NCBI RefSeq assembly: GCF_001463745.1
Contig: NZ_BBWJ01000048.1
Coordinates: forward strand, 62,001-126,000
DNA: 64,000 nucleotides
From: Aureimonas sp. AU22
Lineage (GTDB): Bacteria > Pseudomonadota > Alphaproteobacteria > Rhizobiales > Rhizobiaceae
Reading direction: 5' to 3'
Shown: one piece after another, positions 18,659 through 27,910 of the stretch
Layout of the letters: every line of letters begins with the position of its first letter
How positions within the stretch are numbered: the stretch's first letter is position 1
Notes under the pieces: model-generated
Told to the model about the DNA's origin: nothing
What the model saw: only the letters and a program-made list of their open reading frames with translations
Databases searched by the model: none
Position numbers and translations under genes: made by a program

Positions 18659-19546
18659 TCAGGCCGCCCTTCCGAAGAGGCCCGCAGGGCGCACGAGCAG
18701 CACGATGGCCATGATCACGAAGATCACGATCGAGGAGGCTTCGGGGTAGAAGACCTTGGTCAGCCCTTCGAAGAGCCCGAGCATGTAGCCGGTGAGGATG
18801 GCTCCGCCGATCGAGCCCATGCCGCCGACGACCACCACCGCGAAGACGACGATGATGATGTTGGAGCCCATCAGCGGCGAGACCTGGTAGACGGGCGCCG
18901 CCATGATGCCGGCCAGCCCCGCCAGCGCCGAGCCGAGCCCGTAGGTGAAGGTGAGGAGCAGCGGCACGTTGATGCCGAAGGCGCGCACCATGACCGGATT
19001 TTCGGTGGCCGCGCGCAAGGTGGCGCCGAGCCGCGTCTTCTCGATCAGCGCCCAGGTGCCGATGCACACCGCGAGCGAGGCCACCACGATGAAGGCGCGG
19101 TAGTTCGGCAGGAACATGAAGCCGAGATTGGTGCCGCCGGTGAGCTGGGCTGGCGGCGCGTAGGGCTGGCCCGAGGCGCCGTAGAGGTAGCGGAACAGCC
19201 CCTCGATCACGAGGGCGAGGCCAAAGGTGAAGAGGAGGCCGTAGAGCGGATCGAGGTTGTAGAGCCGCGACAGCGCCGCCCGCTCGATCACGACGCCGAC
19301 GAGCCCGACGATCAGGGGCGCCAGCAGCAGCGAGAACCAGAAGCCGATGCCGAGGTTCGTCAGCAGGAGATAGCCGACGAAGGCGCCGAGCATGTACTGC
19401 GCGCCGTGTGCGAAGTTGATGATGCGCAGGAGGCCGAAGATGATCGCGAGGCCAAGGCTCAGCATCGCGTAGAACGAGCCGTTGATGAGCCCGACCAGAA
19501 GCTGGCCGAGCAGCGCCTGGATCGGAATGCCGAAGACGGTGGTCAT
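18659..19546 (-). CDS. livH: Branched-chain amino acid-type ABC transporter permease LivH
   Basis: 295 residues, all-hydrophobic, with the LivH hallmarks: GLINGSFYAMLSLGLAIIFG near the N-terminus, RIINFAHGAQYMLGAF in the following helix and GGMGSIGGAILTGYMLGL near the end. It forms the transmembrane pore with LivM. The genes run livJ-like, livG, livF, livH, livM, GMC with gaps of at most 13 bases, which indicates a single operon. Confidence 0.94.
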   Translation of the reverse strand: MTTVFGIPIQALLGQLLVGLINGSFYAMLSLGLAIIFGLLRIINFAHGAQYMLGAFVGYLLLTNLGIGFWFSLLLAPLIVGLVGVVIERAALSRLYNLDPLYGLLFTFGLALVIEGLFRYLYGASGQPYAPPAQLTGGTNLGFMFLPNYRAFIVVASLAVCIGTWALIEKTRLGATLRAATENPVMVRAFGINVPLLLTFTYGLGSALAGLAGIMAAPVYQVSPLMGSNIIIVVFAVVVVGGMGSIGGAILTGYMLGLFEGLTKVFYPEASSIVIFVIMAIVLLVRPAGLFGRAA

Positions 19547-19551
19547 CCCAG

Positions 19552-20248
<697 letters not shown>

Positions 20249-20256
<8 letters not shown>

Positions 20257-21055
20257 GGTCGGTCCCCATATAGGCGGTGCGCACGCGCTCGTCGGTGGAG
20301 ACGGTGGCGTAGTCGCCGGCCGCCAGGATCTCGCCGCGCTGGAGCACGGTGACGCGGTCGCAGAGGTCGGCCACCACCTTGAGATTGTGCTCCACCATCA
20401 AGACGGCGCGCGTCTCGGCGACCTTCCTGATAATGGCGGCGACCGTGCCGACGTCCTCGTGGCCCATGCCGGCCATCGGCTCGTCGAGGAGCAGCACCTT
20501 CGGATCGAGCGCCAGCGTGGTGGCGAGTTCGAGGACGCGCTTGCGCCCGTAGGAAAGGTCGGCGGCCAGGAGGTCGCGCGCGTCCTCCAGCCCCACCTCG
20601 CGCAGAAGCTCCATCGCCCGGCCGTCCAGCCGGTCGAGCACCGAGAGACCGCGCCAGAACTGCGTGGCGAGGCCGGCCGGGCGCTGCAGGGCGACCCGCA
20701 CGTTTTCCAGCACCGTCATGTGCGGGAAGGTCGCCGAGATCTGGAACGAGCGCACGAGACCCATGCGCGCGACCTTCGACGGCGAGGTCTTGGTGATGTC
20801 CTCGCCCATCAGGGTGATGGTTCCCGCTGTGGAGGCTAAGAACTTGGTCAGGAGGTTGAAGACCGTGGTCTTGCCGGCGCCATTCGGCCCAATCAGGGCA
20901 TGAACCTCGGCGTGACGAACATCGAGGTCGACGTCCTTGACGGCGGTGAAGCCGCCGAAGTCGCGCCGGAGGCCGCGGCAGGCGAGGACCACCTCTCCCC
21001 CGCCCCCGGCCGGAACGGTGCCCGGCCGGTCGATACGCTCCGCGACGCCTGCCAT
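20249..21055 (-). CDS. livG: ABC transporter ATPase LivG
   Basis: 268 residues with Walker A GPNGAGKTTVFNLLT, a signature of the LivG type (LSYGRKRVLELATTLA), Walker B VLLLDEPMAGMG and the H-loop LMVEHNLKVVADLCD. The C-terminal extension (RVRTAYMGTDHG) is the usual LivG tail. It begins 13 bases after the binding-protein gene stop and overlaps livF. The N-terminus carries about 20 extra residues rich in Gly, so a start further downstream is possible. Confidence 0.94.
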
Positions 21056-21068
21056 GGCGGCCGCGCCC

Positions 21069-22277
21069 CTACTGCGTCGCCACCAGCGAACAGCCGCTTT
21101 TGGCCGGATCGATATAGGCCTCGGCGCCCGGAACGGTGGCGAGCACCTTGTAGTAGTCCCAGGGCTTCGTGCTCTCGGCCGGCGTCTTCACCTCCATGAG
21201 GTACATGTCGTAGATCATGCGCCCGTTGGCGCCGACCTTGCCGCCGCGCGCGAAGACGTCCTCGACCGGCATCTCGTGCAAAGCCTTCGACACGGCCTCG
21301 GTCTCGTCGGTGCCAGCCTTCTCGATCGCCTTCAGATACTGCGTCACGGCCGAATAGGTGCCGGCCTGGATCATGTTGGGCATGCGCTGGGTGCGCTCGA
21401 AGAACTTCTGGGAGAAGGCACGCGATTCGTCGTCGCGATCCCAGTAGAACCCTTCCGTCAGCGACAGCCCCTGCGCCGCCTCGAGGCCGAGACCGTGGAC
21501 TTCCGCCAGCGTGAAGAGCAATGCCGCGAGGCGCTGGCCGCCCTGCACGATGCCGAACTCGGCCGCCTGCTTCACGGCGTTGGCGGTGTCGAGGCCGGCG
21601 TTCGCCATGCCGATCACCTTGGCGCCGGACGACTGGGCCTGGAGGAGGAACGAGGAATAATCGGTGGTCGAGAGCGGATGGCGCACAGAGCCGAGCACCT
21701 GGCCACCGTTGGCCTTCACGAAGTTCGAGGTCTGCTCCTCCAGCGAATAGCCGAAGGCGTAGTCGGCGGTGAGGAAGAACCATGTGTCGCCGCCCTGCTT
21801 CACCAGCGCGCCGCCGGTGCCGACCGCCAACGCATGCGTGTCGTAGGCCCAGTGGAAGCCGTAGGGGCTGCACTGCTTGCCGGTGAGTTCCACCGTCGCC
21901 GCGCCGGTCGTGATCGTGACCTTCTTCTTCTCCTTGGACAGACCCTGCACGGCCAGCGCGACCGAGGAGGTCGTCAGCTCCATGATCGAATCGACCTGCT
22001 CGGTGTCGTACCACTGGCGGGCGATGTTGGAGGCGACGTCGGGCTTGTTCTGGTGGTCGGCGTTGACGACCTCGATCGGCGCATCCAGCACCTTGCCGCC
22101 GTAATCCTCCACCGCCATCTTCGCCGCCTCGAAGCTCCAGCGGCCGCCGAAGTCGGCATAGACGCCGGACTGGTCGTTGAGGATGCCGATCTTCACCTTG
22201 CCGTCGGACACCTGGGCGGCGGCCGGCAGAACGGTGGCGGCGAGAAGAAGCGTCGAAAGCGCGGCGAGCTTGGTCAT
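21069..22277 (-). CDS. Periplasmic substrate-binding protein of the Liv-type ABC transporter
   Basis: 402 residues. The Sec signal peptide is MTKLAALSTLLLAATVLPAAA, followed by the type I periplasmic-binding fold (KVKIGILNDQSGVYADFGG). The ATG at 22277 has a good ribosome site (gggagga) and starts the signal, whereas the longer open frame to 22463 has no signal. The sequence resembles LivJ-like binding proteins that handle diverse solutes, including amides and aromatic acids, so no substrate is assigned. It is the first gene of the operon, facing the LysR gene. Confidence 0.92.
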   Translation of the reverse strand: MTKLAALSTLLLAATVLPAAAQVSDGKVKIGILNDQSGVYADFGGRWSFEAAKMAVEDYGGKVLDAPIEVVNADHQNKPDVASNIARQWYDTEQVDSIMELTTSSVALAVQGLSKEKKKVTITTGAATVELTGKQCSPYGFHWAYDTHALAVGTGGALVKQGGDTWFFLTADYAFGYSLEEQTSNFVKANGGQVLGSVRHPLSTTDYSSFLLQAQSSGAKVIGMANAGLDTANAVKQAAEFGIVQGGQRLAALLFTLAEVHGLGLEAAQGLSLTEGFYWDRDDESRAFSQKFFERTQRMPNMIQAGTYSAVTQYLKAIEKAGTDETEAVSKALHEMPVEDVFARGGKVGANGRMIYDMYLMEVKTPAESTKPWDYYKVLATVPGAEAYIDPAKSGCSLVATQ

Positions 22278-22479
22278 CCGTGGTCCTCCCGGTTGCAGCG
22301 AACCCCGGGAGACGGCGCGCGCGGACGAGCGGAACCGCCAGCCCCGTCGCGCAACCTCCCAGTGACCGTCCCGCGTCCTTGGAGATCGCGCGGGTTCAAG
22401 CCGTTCGCCCGCAGCACCAGGACCTCCCGTCCCGTCGTGCTGCCGATACGCGAAGGCTAGCATCGGCCGTCGTCCATAT

Positions 22480-22503
22480 GAATGTTCATTTCCGAAAACA
22501 TTC
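22480..22503. promoter_or_regulatory. Inverted repeat, candidate LysR-type operator
   Basis: Perfect 7-base arms GAATGTT and AACATTC are separated by 10 bases, 31 bases ahead of the LysR start and about 200 bases ahead of the divergent binding-protein gene. LysR regulators bind dyads of this size in the shared intergenic region. A second short dyad (gtac-N6-gtac, around 22506-22518) lies between it and the start codon. The assignment is by position and symmetry only. Confidence 0.45.
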
Positions 22504-22533
22504 TGTACAAAAACGTACGGACAGGAGCGGCGG

Positions 22534-23445
22534 TTGAGCGAATTTGCCTGGGACGACCTGCAGTATTTTCTGGCCGTCGCGCGAACCGGTCAGCTGTCGT
22601 CGGCCGCGCGCATCCTGCGCACGAACCATGTGACCGTCTCGCGCCGTCTCGACCGGCTGGAGAAGGATCTCGGCATTCGGCTCTTCGAGCGCTCGCCGCG
22701 CGGCTACATGCTGACCGCGCTGGGAGAGCGGCTGGTGGAGCGGGCGGGGGCGATGGAGCGAGACGCGGCGGTGTTCGCGGAGGCCGCCACTGAAGGCCCC
22801 GCCAGCCCGCGCGGCACGGTGCGACTGGCGACGCCCGAGGGCTTCGGCAACTTCTTCCTGGCCGACCGGCTTCCCGGCCTCGCGCGCAGCCATCCCGCCC
22901 TGTCGATCGAACTCGTGCCGATCCAGCAGATCGTCTCCCTGTCTCGCCGTGAGGCGGACCTGTCGGTGGCCCTTCATGCGCCGTCGAGCGGTCCCTACCG
23001 GCGCGAGCGCATCTTGCCCTACCGGCTCTTCGTCTACGCCTCGCGCGGCTATCTCGACGCCTCGGGACCGATCGCCGAGCCATGCGCCCTCGGGTCCCAT
23101 CCGGTAATCGGCTACATCGAGGACATGATCTTCACGCCCGGGCTCGACTATCTCCGCGAGATCCTGCCGGGCACGCGGGCGAGCTACCAGAGCTCGAGCA
23201 TCCATGCGCAGCTCGCGGCAACGCGCGACGGCTTCGGGCTCGGCGTCCTGCCCTACTTCATCACCAGCCGCTACCCCGACCTCGTGCCGATCCTGCCGCG
23301 CGAGGTGCATATCGAGCGCGACTACTGGCTGATCTGCCACGACGACCTCGTCGGTGCCCCGCGTATCCGCCTCCTGTCGGACTTCATCCGCGACACGGCG
23401 CGCGCCGCCAGGTCGATCTTCGCCGGCGAGCCGCTCCTCGCATGA
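22534..23445 (+). CDS. LysR-family regulator, probably of the divergent liv/GMC operon
   Basis: 303 residues with an N-terminal winged helix (DLQYFLAVARTGQLSSAARI, then HVTVSRRLDRLEKDLGIRLF) and a LysR substrate domain (RGTVRLATPEGFGNFFLADR). The start is TTG at 22534 behind the ribosome site aggagcgg. The HVTVSRR recognition helix places it in the sub-group with LRTNHVTVSRRL-like sequences. Divergent orientation towards the liv-type operon is the classical LysR arrangement. The effector is unknown but could be the transported solute. Confidence 0.88.
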   Translation: MSEFAWDDLQYFLAVARTGQLSSAARILRTNHVTVSRRLDRLEKDLGIRLFERSPRGYMLTALGERLVERAGAMERDAAVFAEAATEGPASPRGTVRLATPEGFGNFFLADRLPGLARSHPALSIELVPIQQIVSLSRREADLSVALHAPSSGPYRRERILPYRLFVYASRGYLDASGPIAEPCALGSHPVIGYIEDMIFTPGLDYLREILPGTRASYQSSSIHAQLAATRDGFGLGVLPYFITSRYPDLVPILPREVHIERDYWLICHDDLVGAPRIRLLSDFIRDTARAARSIFAGEPLLA

Positions 23446-23447
23446 AA

Positions 23448-23470
23448 AAGGCCGCCCCGGGGGCGGCCTT
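23448..23470. terminator. Bidirectional hairpin terminator between LysR and aldehyde dehydrogenase genes
   Basis: A GC-rich perfect stem (aaggccgcc pairing with ggcggcctt) with a short CCGGG-type loop lies immediately after the LysR stop and 24 bases before the converging dehydrogenase stop. The A-run on the left and TTCT on the right suit use from both sides. Confidence 0.75.
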
Positions 23471-23493
23471 CTCGATCGATCGCCGATCGGCTC

Positions 23494-25077
23494 TTACGCC
23501 TTCGGCGCGGTCATCTTGCCGTCCATGCGGCGCCAGAGGCCGAGCGGGTTGGCATCCTTCAGGGCGTCCGGCAGGAGGCCGTCCGGCAGGTCCTGGTAGC
23601 AGACCGGGCGCAGGAACCGCTCGATCGCCTTGGAGCCGACCGAGGTGGAGCGACCGTCCGCCGTGGAGGGATAGGGGCCGCCGTGCACCATGGCGTGCGC
23701 CACCTCGACGCCCGTGCCGAAGCCGTTGACGAGTATGCGGCCGGCCTTGCGCTCGAGCAGAGGCAGGACGGCGCGCGCGGCCTCGTGGTCGGCGTCCGCG
23801 ATGTGGATTGCCGCGGTCAGCTGACCTTCCAGCGCCGCGACGACGCTCTTCATCTCGGCGGCGTCGCGGCACACGACCACGATCGAGGCCGAGCCGAACA
23901 TCTCCTCCTGCAGCTCGGCCGACTTGACGAAGTCGGCGGCCGAGACGCGGAACAGCGCGGCCTGTCCGCGAAGGTTCTCGCCGGCCAGGCCCTTGGCGAC
24001 CACGGAGACCGAGGCATGGCCCTCGACGGCGGCGACGCCCTTGGCATAGGCCGAGCAGATGCCGGGCGTCAGCATGACCGCGGCGGGCGCGGCCACGAGC
24101 GTTTCTTCCGCGGCCTTGAGGAAGGCCTCCAGACCTTCGCCCTCGATGGCGATCACGAGCCCCGGATTGGTGCAGAACTGGCCGGCGCCCAGCGTCAGCG
24201 AGCCGACGAAGGCCTTGCCGATCGCAGCGCCGCGGTCCCGCAGCGCTGCCGGGAACAGGAGCACCGGGTTGATCGAGCTCATCTCGGCATAGACCGGGAT
24301 CGGCTCGGGGCGGTTGGCGGCGATCTTCATCAGCGCCGTGCCGCCCGTGCGCGAACCGGTGAAGCCGACCGCCTTGATGCGGGGATCGGCGACGAGGCCC
24401 TCGCCGATCGCGCGCTCGGCCGCGAAGAGGAGCGAGAACGTGCCCTCCGGCATGCCGCACTTGGCGACGGCCGCATGCACCGCGCGCCCGACGAGCTCGG
24501 ACGTGCCGGGATGAGCCGAGTGGGCCTTCACAACGACCGGGCAGCCGGCAGCCAGCGCCGAGGCCGTGTCGCCGCCGGCGACCGAGAAGGCGAGCGGGAA
24601 GTTCGACGCGCCGAACACGGCGACGGGCCCGAGCGGCACGTTGCGCAGCCGCAGGTCCGGCCGGGGCAGCGGCTGGCGGTCCGGCATCGCGGGGTCGATG
24701 CGCGCGTCGAGATAGCCGCCGTCGCGCAGGACGCCCGCGAAGAGGCGCAACTGGCCCATCGTGCGGCCGCGCTCGCCCTCGATGCGCGGACGCGGCAGGC
24801 CGCTCTCGGCCATGCAGCGCTCGATCAGCTCGTCGCCCAGCGCCAGGATCTCGTCGGCGATCGTCTCCAGGAACTTGGCGCGGGCCTCGAGGCTCGTCTC
24901 GCGGAAGGCGTCGAACGCGGTTTCGGCCAAGGCACAGGCCCGGTCGAGATCGGCCTTGCTGGCGCCGCCGAATGCGGGCTGGAGCTGTGCGCCCGTCGCG
25001 GCCTCGATTCCGTAGACCGTGCCCTGCCCTCCCTTGGAGATGGCCTGGCCGATGATCTGCTCGCCTTGGATGGTCAT
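23494..25077 (-). CDS. NADP-type aldehyde dehydrogenase, alpha-ketoglutarate-semialdehyde dehydrogenase family
   Basis: 527 residues. The catalytic Cys lies in [11 protein letters not shown] and the general-base Glu region is YAEMSSINP. The cofactor segment [20 protein letters not shown] and the C-terminal [20 protein letters not shown] are typical of the sub-family that oxidises 2,5-dioxovalerate in non-phosphorylated pentose or hexuronate degradation. ATG 25077 was preferred over 25113 because it begins the conserved [10 protein letters not shown]. It sits near a polyol dehydrogenase and a sugar ABC importer, which supports a sugar-acid role. The exact substrate is inference. Confidence 0.85.
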   Translation of the reverse strand: MTIQGEQIIGQAISKGGQGTVYGIEAATGAQLQPAFGGASKADLDRACALAETAFDAFRETSLEARAKFLETIADEILALGDELIERCMAESGLPRPRIEGERGRTMGQLRLFAGVLRDGGYLDARIDPAMPDRQPLPRPDLRLRNVPLGPVAVFGASNFPLAFSVAGGDTASALAAGCPVVVKAHSAHPGTSELVGRAVHAAVAKCGMPEGTFSLLFAAERAIGEGLVADPRIKAVGFTGSRTGGTALMKIAANRPEPIPVYAEMSSINPVLLFPAALRDRGAAIGKAFVGSLTLGAGQFCTNPGLVIAIEGEGLEAFLKAAEETLVAAPAAVMLTPGICSAYAKGVAAVEGHASVSVVAKGLAGENLRGQAALFRVSAADFVKSAELQEEMFGSASIVVVCRDAAEMKSVVAALEGQLTAAIHIADADHEAARAVLPLLERKAGRILVNGFGTGVEVAHAMVHGGPYPSTADGRSTSVGSKAIERFLRPVCYQDLPDGLLPDALKDANPLGLWRRMDGKMTAPKA

Positions 25078-25252
25078 GGGGTTCTCCGTCCTGTCGCGAC
25101 TGGCGCAGCGCACCCGTCACCTCGCGCTCCGATTACAGGCTCCGGGCGACGGAGGGAACCATGGCAGTGCCGTTCGATCGCAATTCCTCGGACAATTCGC
25201 CGGATTTCGTTGGAAATCGTAAGGCGAGCCTGTTACCTGTAAGCGTATGCCT

Positions 25253-25268
25253 GCAACCTACATGTTGC
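25253..25268. promoter_or_regulatory. Short inverted repeat upstream of the OhrR-like gene
   Basis: Arms gcaac and gttgc, 6 bases apart, lie 49 bases before the regulator's ATG in an AT-richer divergent region (25078-25316) shared with the dehydrogenase gene. MarR-family proteins bind such dyads and often autoregulate. It does not resemble the OhrR box that I know from Xanthomonas or Bacillus, so the assignment is weak. Confidence 0.3.
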
Positions 25269-25316
25269 GTAGCCGTGCACATTGCTGCATGGGAGATTGA
25301 CAGACAATTGCAGGAC

Positions 25317-25772
25317 ATGGCGGCCCAAGCGATGAGCAAGGACATTCTCCTCGACGAGCAGCTCTGCTTCGCCATCTATTCGGCAACCCATGCGTTCAAC
25401 CGCTTCTACAAGCCTCGCCTCGATCGACTGGGCCTGACCTATCCCCAGTATCTCGTGATGATGGTGCTGTGGGAGGAGGAGCCGCAGACCGTGGGAAGCA
25501 TCGGCGAACGCCTGCTTCTCGACTCCAGCACGCTGACCCCACTGCTCAAGCGGCTGGAAACGGCCGGCTATGTCAGCCGCACCCGTTCCTCGCGCGACGA
25601 ACGCGTCGTGGAGGTCACGCTGACGCCCGTCGGCCGCTCGCTTCGCGAAGACGCCTGCCCGATCCCCGAAGCCGCCAAGTCGGCGACGGGCACGTCGATG
25701 ACGGAGTTGAACGAGCTTCGGCACCAGCTCGTCACGATCCGGGACGCGCTCAACACCGCCGATCCCGCCTGA
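25317..25772 (+). CDS. MarR-family regulator, OhrR-like (peroxide-sensing type)
   Basis: About 151 residues. The segment [19 protein letters not shown] places a single Cys (C17 from this start) exactly where OhrR proteins have the peroxide-reactive cysteine. It is followed by [20 protein letters not shown], the helix-turn-helix [20 protein letters not shown] and the wing [20 protein letters not shown] 25317 is the likely start, or the next Met at 25332. The frame open from 25161 includes intergenic sequence. No ohr peroxidase gene is adjacent, which is unusual. Its targets may be elsewhere or may be the divergent dehydrogenase. Confidence 0.8.
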   Translation: MAAQAMSKDILLDEQLCFAIYSATHAFNRFYKPRLDRLGLTYPQYLVMMVLWEEEPQTVGSIGERLLLDSSTLTPLLKRLETAGYVSRTRSSRDERVVEVTLTPVGRSLREDACPIPEAAKSATGTSMTELNELRHQLVTIRDALNTADPA

Positions 25773-25868
25773 CGCCTCGCCGCGAGGCGTGCGCAGCGCG
25801 GAGGAATCCGCTAAGAGATCGCCCGAATACGGCAGCCGCGGACGGCGCCGCGCGAGGGAGGATCGACG

Positions 25869-27341
25869 ATGGTGGCGCTCGGCAACGGCAATCTGGCCGA
25901 AATCTCTGATGTGGCACGCGTGCCGGCCTATGATCGGGCGGCCCTTGTGCCCGGCATCGCGCATTTCGGCGTCGGCAATTTCCACCGCGCGCACCAGTGC
26001 GTCTATCTCGACGACCTGTTCGCCACCGGGGCCGGACATGAATGGGCGGTCGTCGGACTCGGCGTGCGTCCCGAGGAGAAGGCGGCCTTCGCCGATCTCG
26101 CCGCCCAGGATGGGCTCTTCACCGTCACCGAGGTGGACGAGGGCGTGCGGCAGACGCGTGTGATCGGTTCGGTGGTCCGTGTCGTGGAGCCGGGCGACCG
26201 GGCCGCCACGATGGCGGTCCTGACCGATCCGGCGATCCGCATCGTCACCCTCACCATCACGGAAGGCGGCTACTACCTGTCGGGCGACAAGCCCAATCTC
26301 GACCATCCCGACCTCGTCGCCGATGCCGCCGACCTTGCCGGCTCGCGCACCGTCTTCGGTCTGATCGTCGCCGCCCTGTCCGAGCGGCGTGCGGCGGGCA
26401 CCCCGCCCTTCACCGTCCTGTGCTGCGACAACCTTCCCCATAACGGCGACCTGACGCGCCGCCTCGTGACCGGTCTCGCACACCAGGCGGATCCGGCGCT
26501 CGCCGATCATATCGAGACCTCGGTCGCCTTCCCGAACTCGATGGTGGACCGCATCACCCCCGCGACGACGCCCGGCCAGATCGAATCGCTGCGCGCCGAG
26601 ACCGGCATCGAGGACAAGCGCCCGGTGTTCTGCGAGCCCTTCATCCAGTGGGTGGTGGAAGAGCGCTTTCCCAATGGGCGCCCGGCGCTGGAGACCGTGG
26701 GCGTCACCTTCGTGGAGGACGTCACCCCCTACGAGCTGATGAAGCTGCGCATCCTGAACGCGGGTCACGCCACGATCGCCTATCCCGCCGCGCTCCTCGG
26801 CCTCACCTATGCGCACGACGCGATGCGCGACGACCTCGTCCTGCGCTTCTTCCGCGACGTGGAGGAGAACGAACTGCTGCCGACGGCCCCGAGTATCGAA
26901 GGCGTCAGCCGCGAGGACTACCTGGCGACCGTCACCTCGCGCTTCGCCAACCCGGCGATCGCCGACACGCTTCGGCGCCTGGCGCTCGACGGCTCGAACC
27001 GCCAACCCAAGTTCATCCTGCCGTCCGTGCGCGAGCGGCTGGCGAAAGGGGAGGACATCTCGGGCCTCGCCCTCGTCGGAGCGCTGTGGTGCCGCTACTG
27101 CTACGGCACGCTGGAGGACGGGACCGCGATCGAGCCGAACGACCCGAATTGGGATACGCTGCAGGCGGCCGCGCGCGCCGCCAAGGACGAGCCCCGCCGC
27201 TTTCTGGAGCAGCGCGACATCTTCGGCGATCTCGGCGCGAATGCCCTCTATGCCGATACGTTCGGGCGGCACCTGCAGGCCCTCTGGCGCGATGGCGTGC
27301 GCCCGGTTCTGGAAGCGCATCTGGCGCGCAGGGCAACCTGA
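25869..27341 (+). CDS. Mannitol dehydrogenase-family polyol/hexuronate dehydrogenase
   Basis: 490 residues of the long-chain polyol dehydrogenase family, which interconverts sugar alcohols and ketoses (mannitol, arabinitol, sorbitol, fructuronate). The N-terminal nucleotide-binding part includes HFGVGNFHRAHQCVYLDDL. The catalytic Lys region is ELMKLRILNAGHATIAYPA, the family signature with the Lys, Asn and His of the active site. A gggagg ribosome site precedes ATG 25869. It lies upstream of a sugar ABC importer on the same strand but is separated from it by a terminator. Substrate specificity is not readable. Confidence 0.9.
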   Translation: MVALGNGNLAEISDVARVPAYDRAALVPGIAHFGVGNFHRAHQCVYLDDLFATGAGHEWAVVGLGVRPEEKAAFADLAAQDGLFTVTEVDEGVRQTRVIGSVVRVVEPGDRAATMAVLTDPAIRIVTLTITEGGYYLSGDKPNLDHPDLVADAADLAGSRTVFGLIVAALSERRAAGTPPFTVLCCDNLPHNGDLTRRLVTGLAHQADPALADHIETSVAFPNSMVDRITPATTPGQIESLRAETGIEDKRPVFCEPFIQWVVEERFPNGRPALETVGVTFVEDVTPYELMKLRILNAGHATIAYPAALLGLTYAHDAMRDDLVLRFFRDVEENELLPTAPSIEGVSREDYLATVTSRFANPAIADTLRRLALDGSNRQPKFILPSVRERLAKGEDISGLALVGALWCRYCYGTLEDGTAIEPNDPNWDTLQAAARAAKDEPRRFLEQRDIFGDLGANALYADTFGRHLQALWRDGVRPVLEAHLARRAT

Positions 27342-27371
27342 GCCTTCCCCACGCGGAACGGCAGCGAACCG

Positions 27372-27404
27372 AAAGGGCCGGACCTCCTCGAGGTCCGGCC
27401 CTTT
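27372..27404 (+). terminator. Rho-independent terminator after the polyol dehydrogenase gene
   Basis: A 14-base perfect stem (aaagggccggacct with aggtccggcccttt) and a 5-base loop are followed by ttgtcgttt. It starts 31 bases after the dehydrogenase stop, so the importer genes downstream need their own promoter. Confidence 0.8.
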
Positions 27405-27459
27405 GTCGTTTCCCGTCGTCGTCGGCCTCCCCCGGGGGAGGCGGTCCACTCTCCGTGTG

Positions 27460-27558
27460 TCAGGGAAACAGGATTGCGACGGCCAATGTCGTGCCCGCGG
27501 CCAGCATGGCCAGTGCAGTCAGGTTGACGAAGACGGACACCATGGTCTCGATGCGCAC
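27460..27558 (-). CDS. Possible single-helix membrane miniprotein (32 aa)
   Basis: On the minus strand a GTG at 27558 follows a strong ribosome site (gaggagag) at proper spacing and opens a 32-residue frame. It ends with one continuous hydrophobic helix (LTALAMLAAGTTLAVAILF). An internal ATG at residue 6 is an alternative. The frame is open further upstream to 27663 but that part reads as non-coding. It occupies a gap with no other gene. I do not recognise it. The call rests on ribosome site plus hydrophobicity. Confidence 0.4.
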   Translation of the reverse strand: MRIETMVSVFVNLTALAMLAAGTTLAVAILFP

Positions 27559-27761
27559 CGGAAACTCTCCTCGTGGTCGGCCCTTCGCTTCTACAACGGC
27601 CTTGTTTCCGCCTGGTTTCGTGACCCCGCGGATTTGATCGCACACCCCGCAATCCACAGACATATCGCTTCGACCGATGCGCCGCGCAGATGACCGAGGC
27701 CCGTCCGGCGAACCGCCGGATCGGCTTGCCCGGCTCTTCCTCTGCGATGCAAGAAATCGTG

Positions 27762-27791
27762 TTGACAGATCCCGCGGTTTAGAACTTGTAT
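27762..27791 (+). promoter_or_regulatory. Candidate sigma-70 promoter of the ytfQRT-yjfF operon
   Basis: TTGACA at 27762-27767 and TTGTAT at 27786-27791 are separated by 18 bases, about 120 bases before the ytfQ start. The -35 is a perfect consensus and this is one of the few AT-rich spots here. The -10 is weak, as is usual in alphaproteobacteria. Confidence 0.5.
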
Positions 27792-27910
27792 GAGTTATTG
27801 CGGATCAGCGGTCCGCAAGGATGTCGGCCGGAATGGCTCGACGTCGTCGCCGGCTCGGGAGGCCGGGGGAATTTTCGGCCGGCGTTCGTCCGGCATCAGG
27901 GAGGAAGAGC

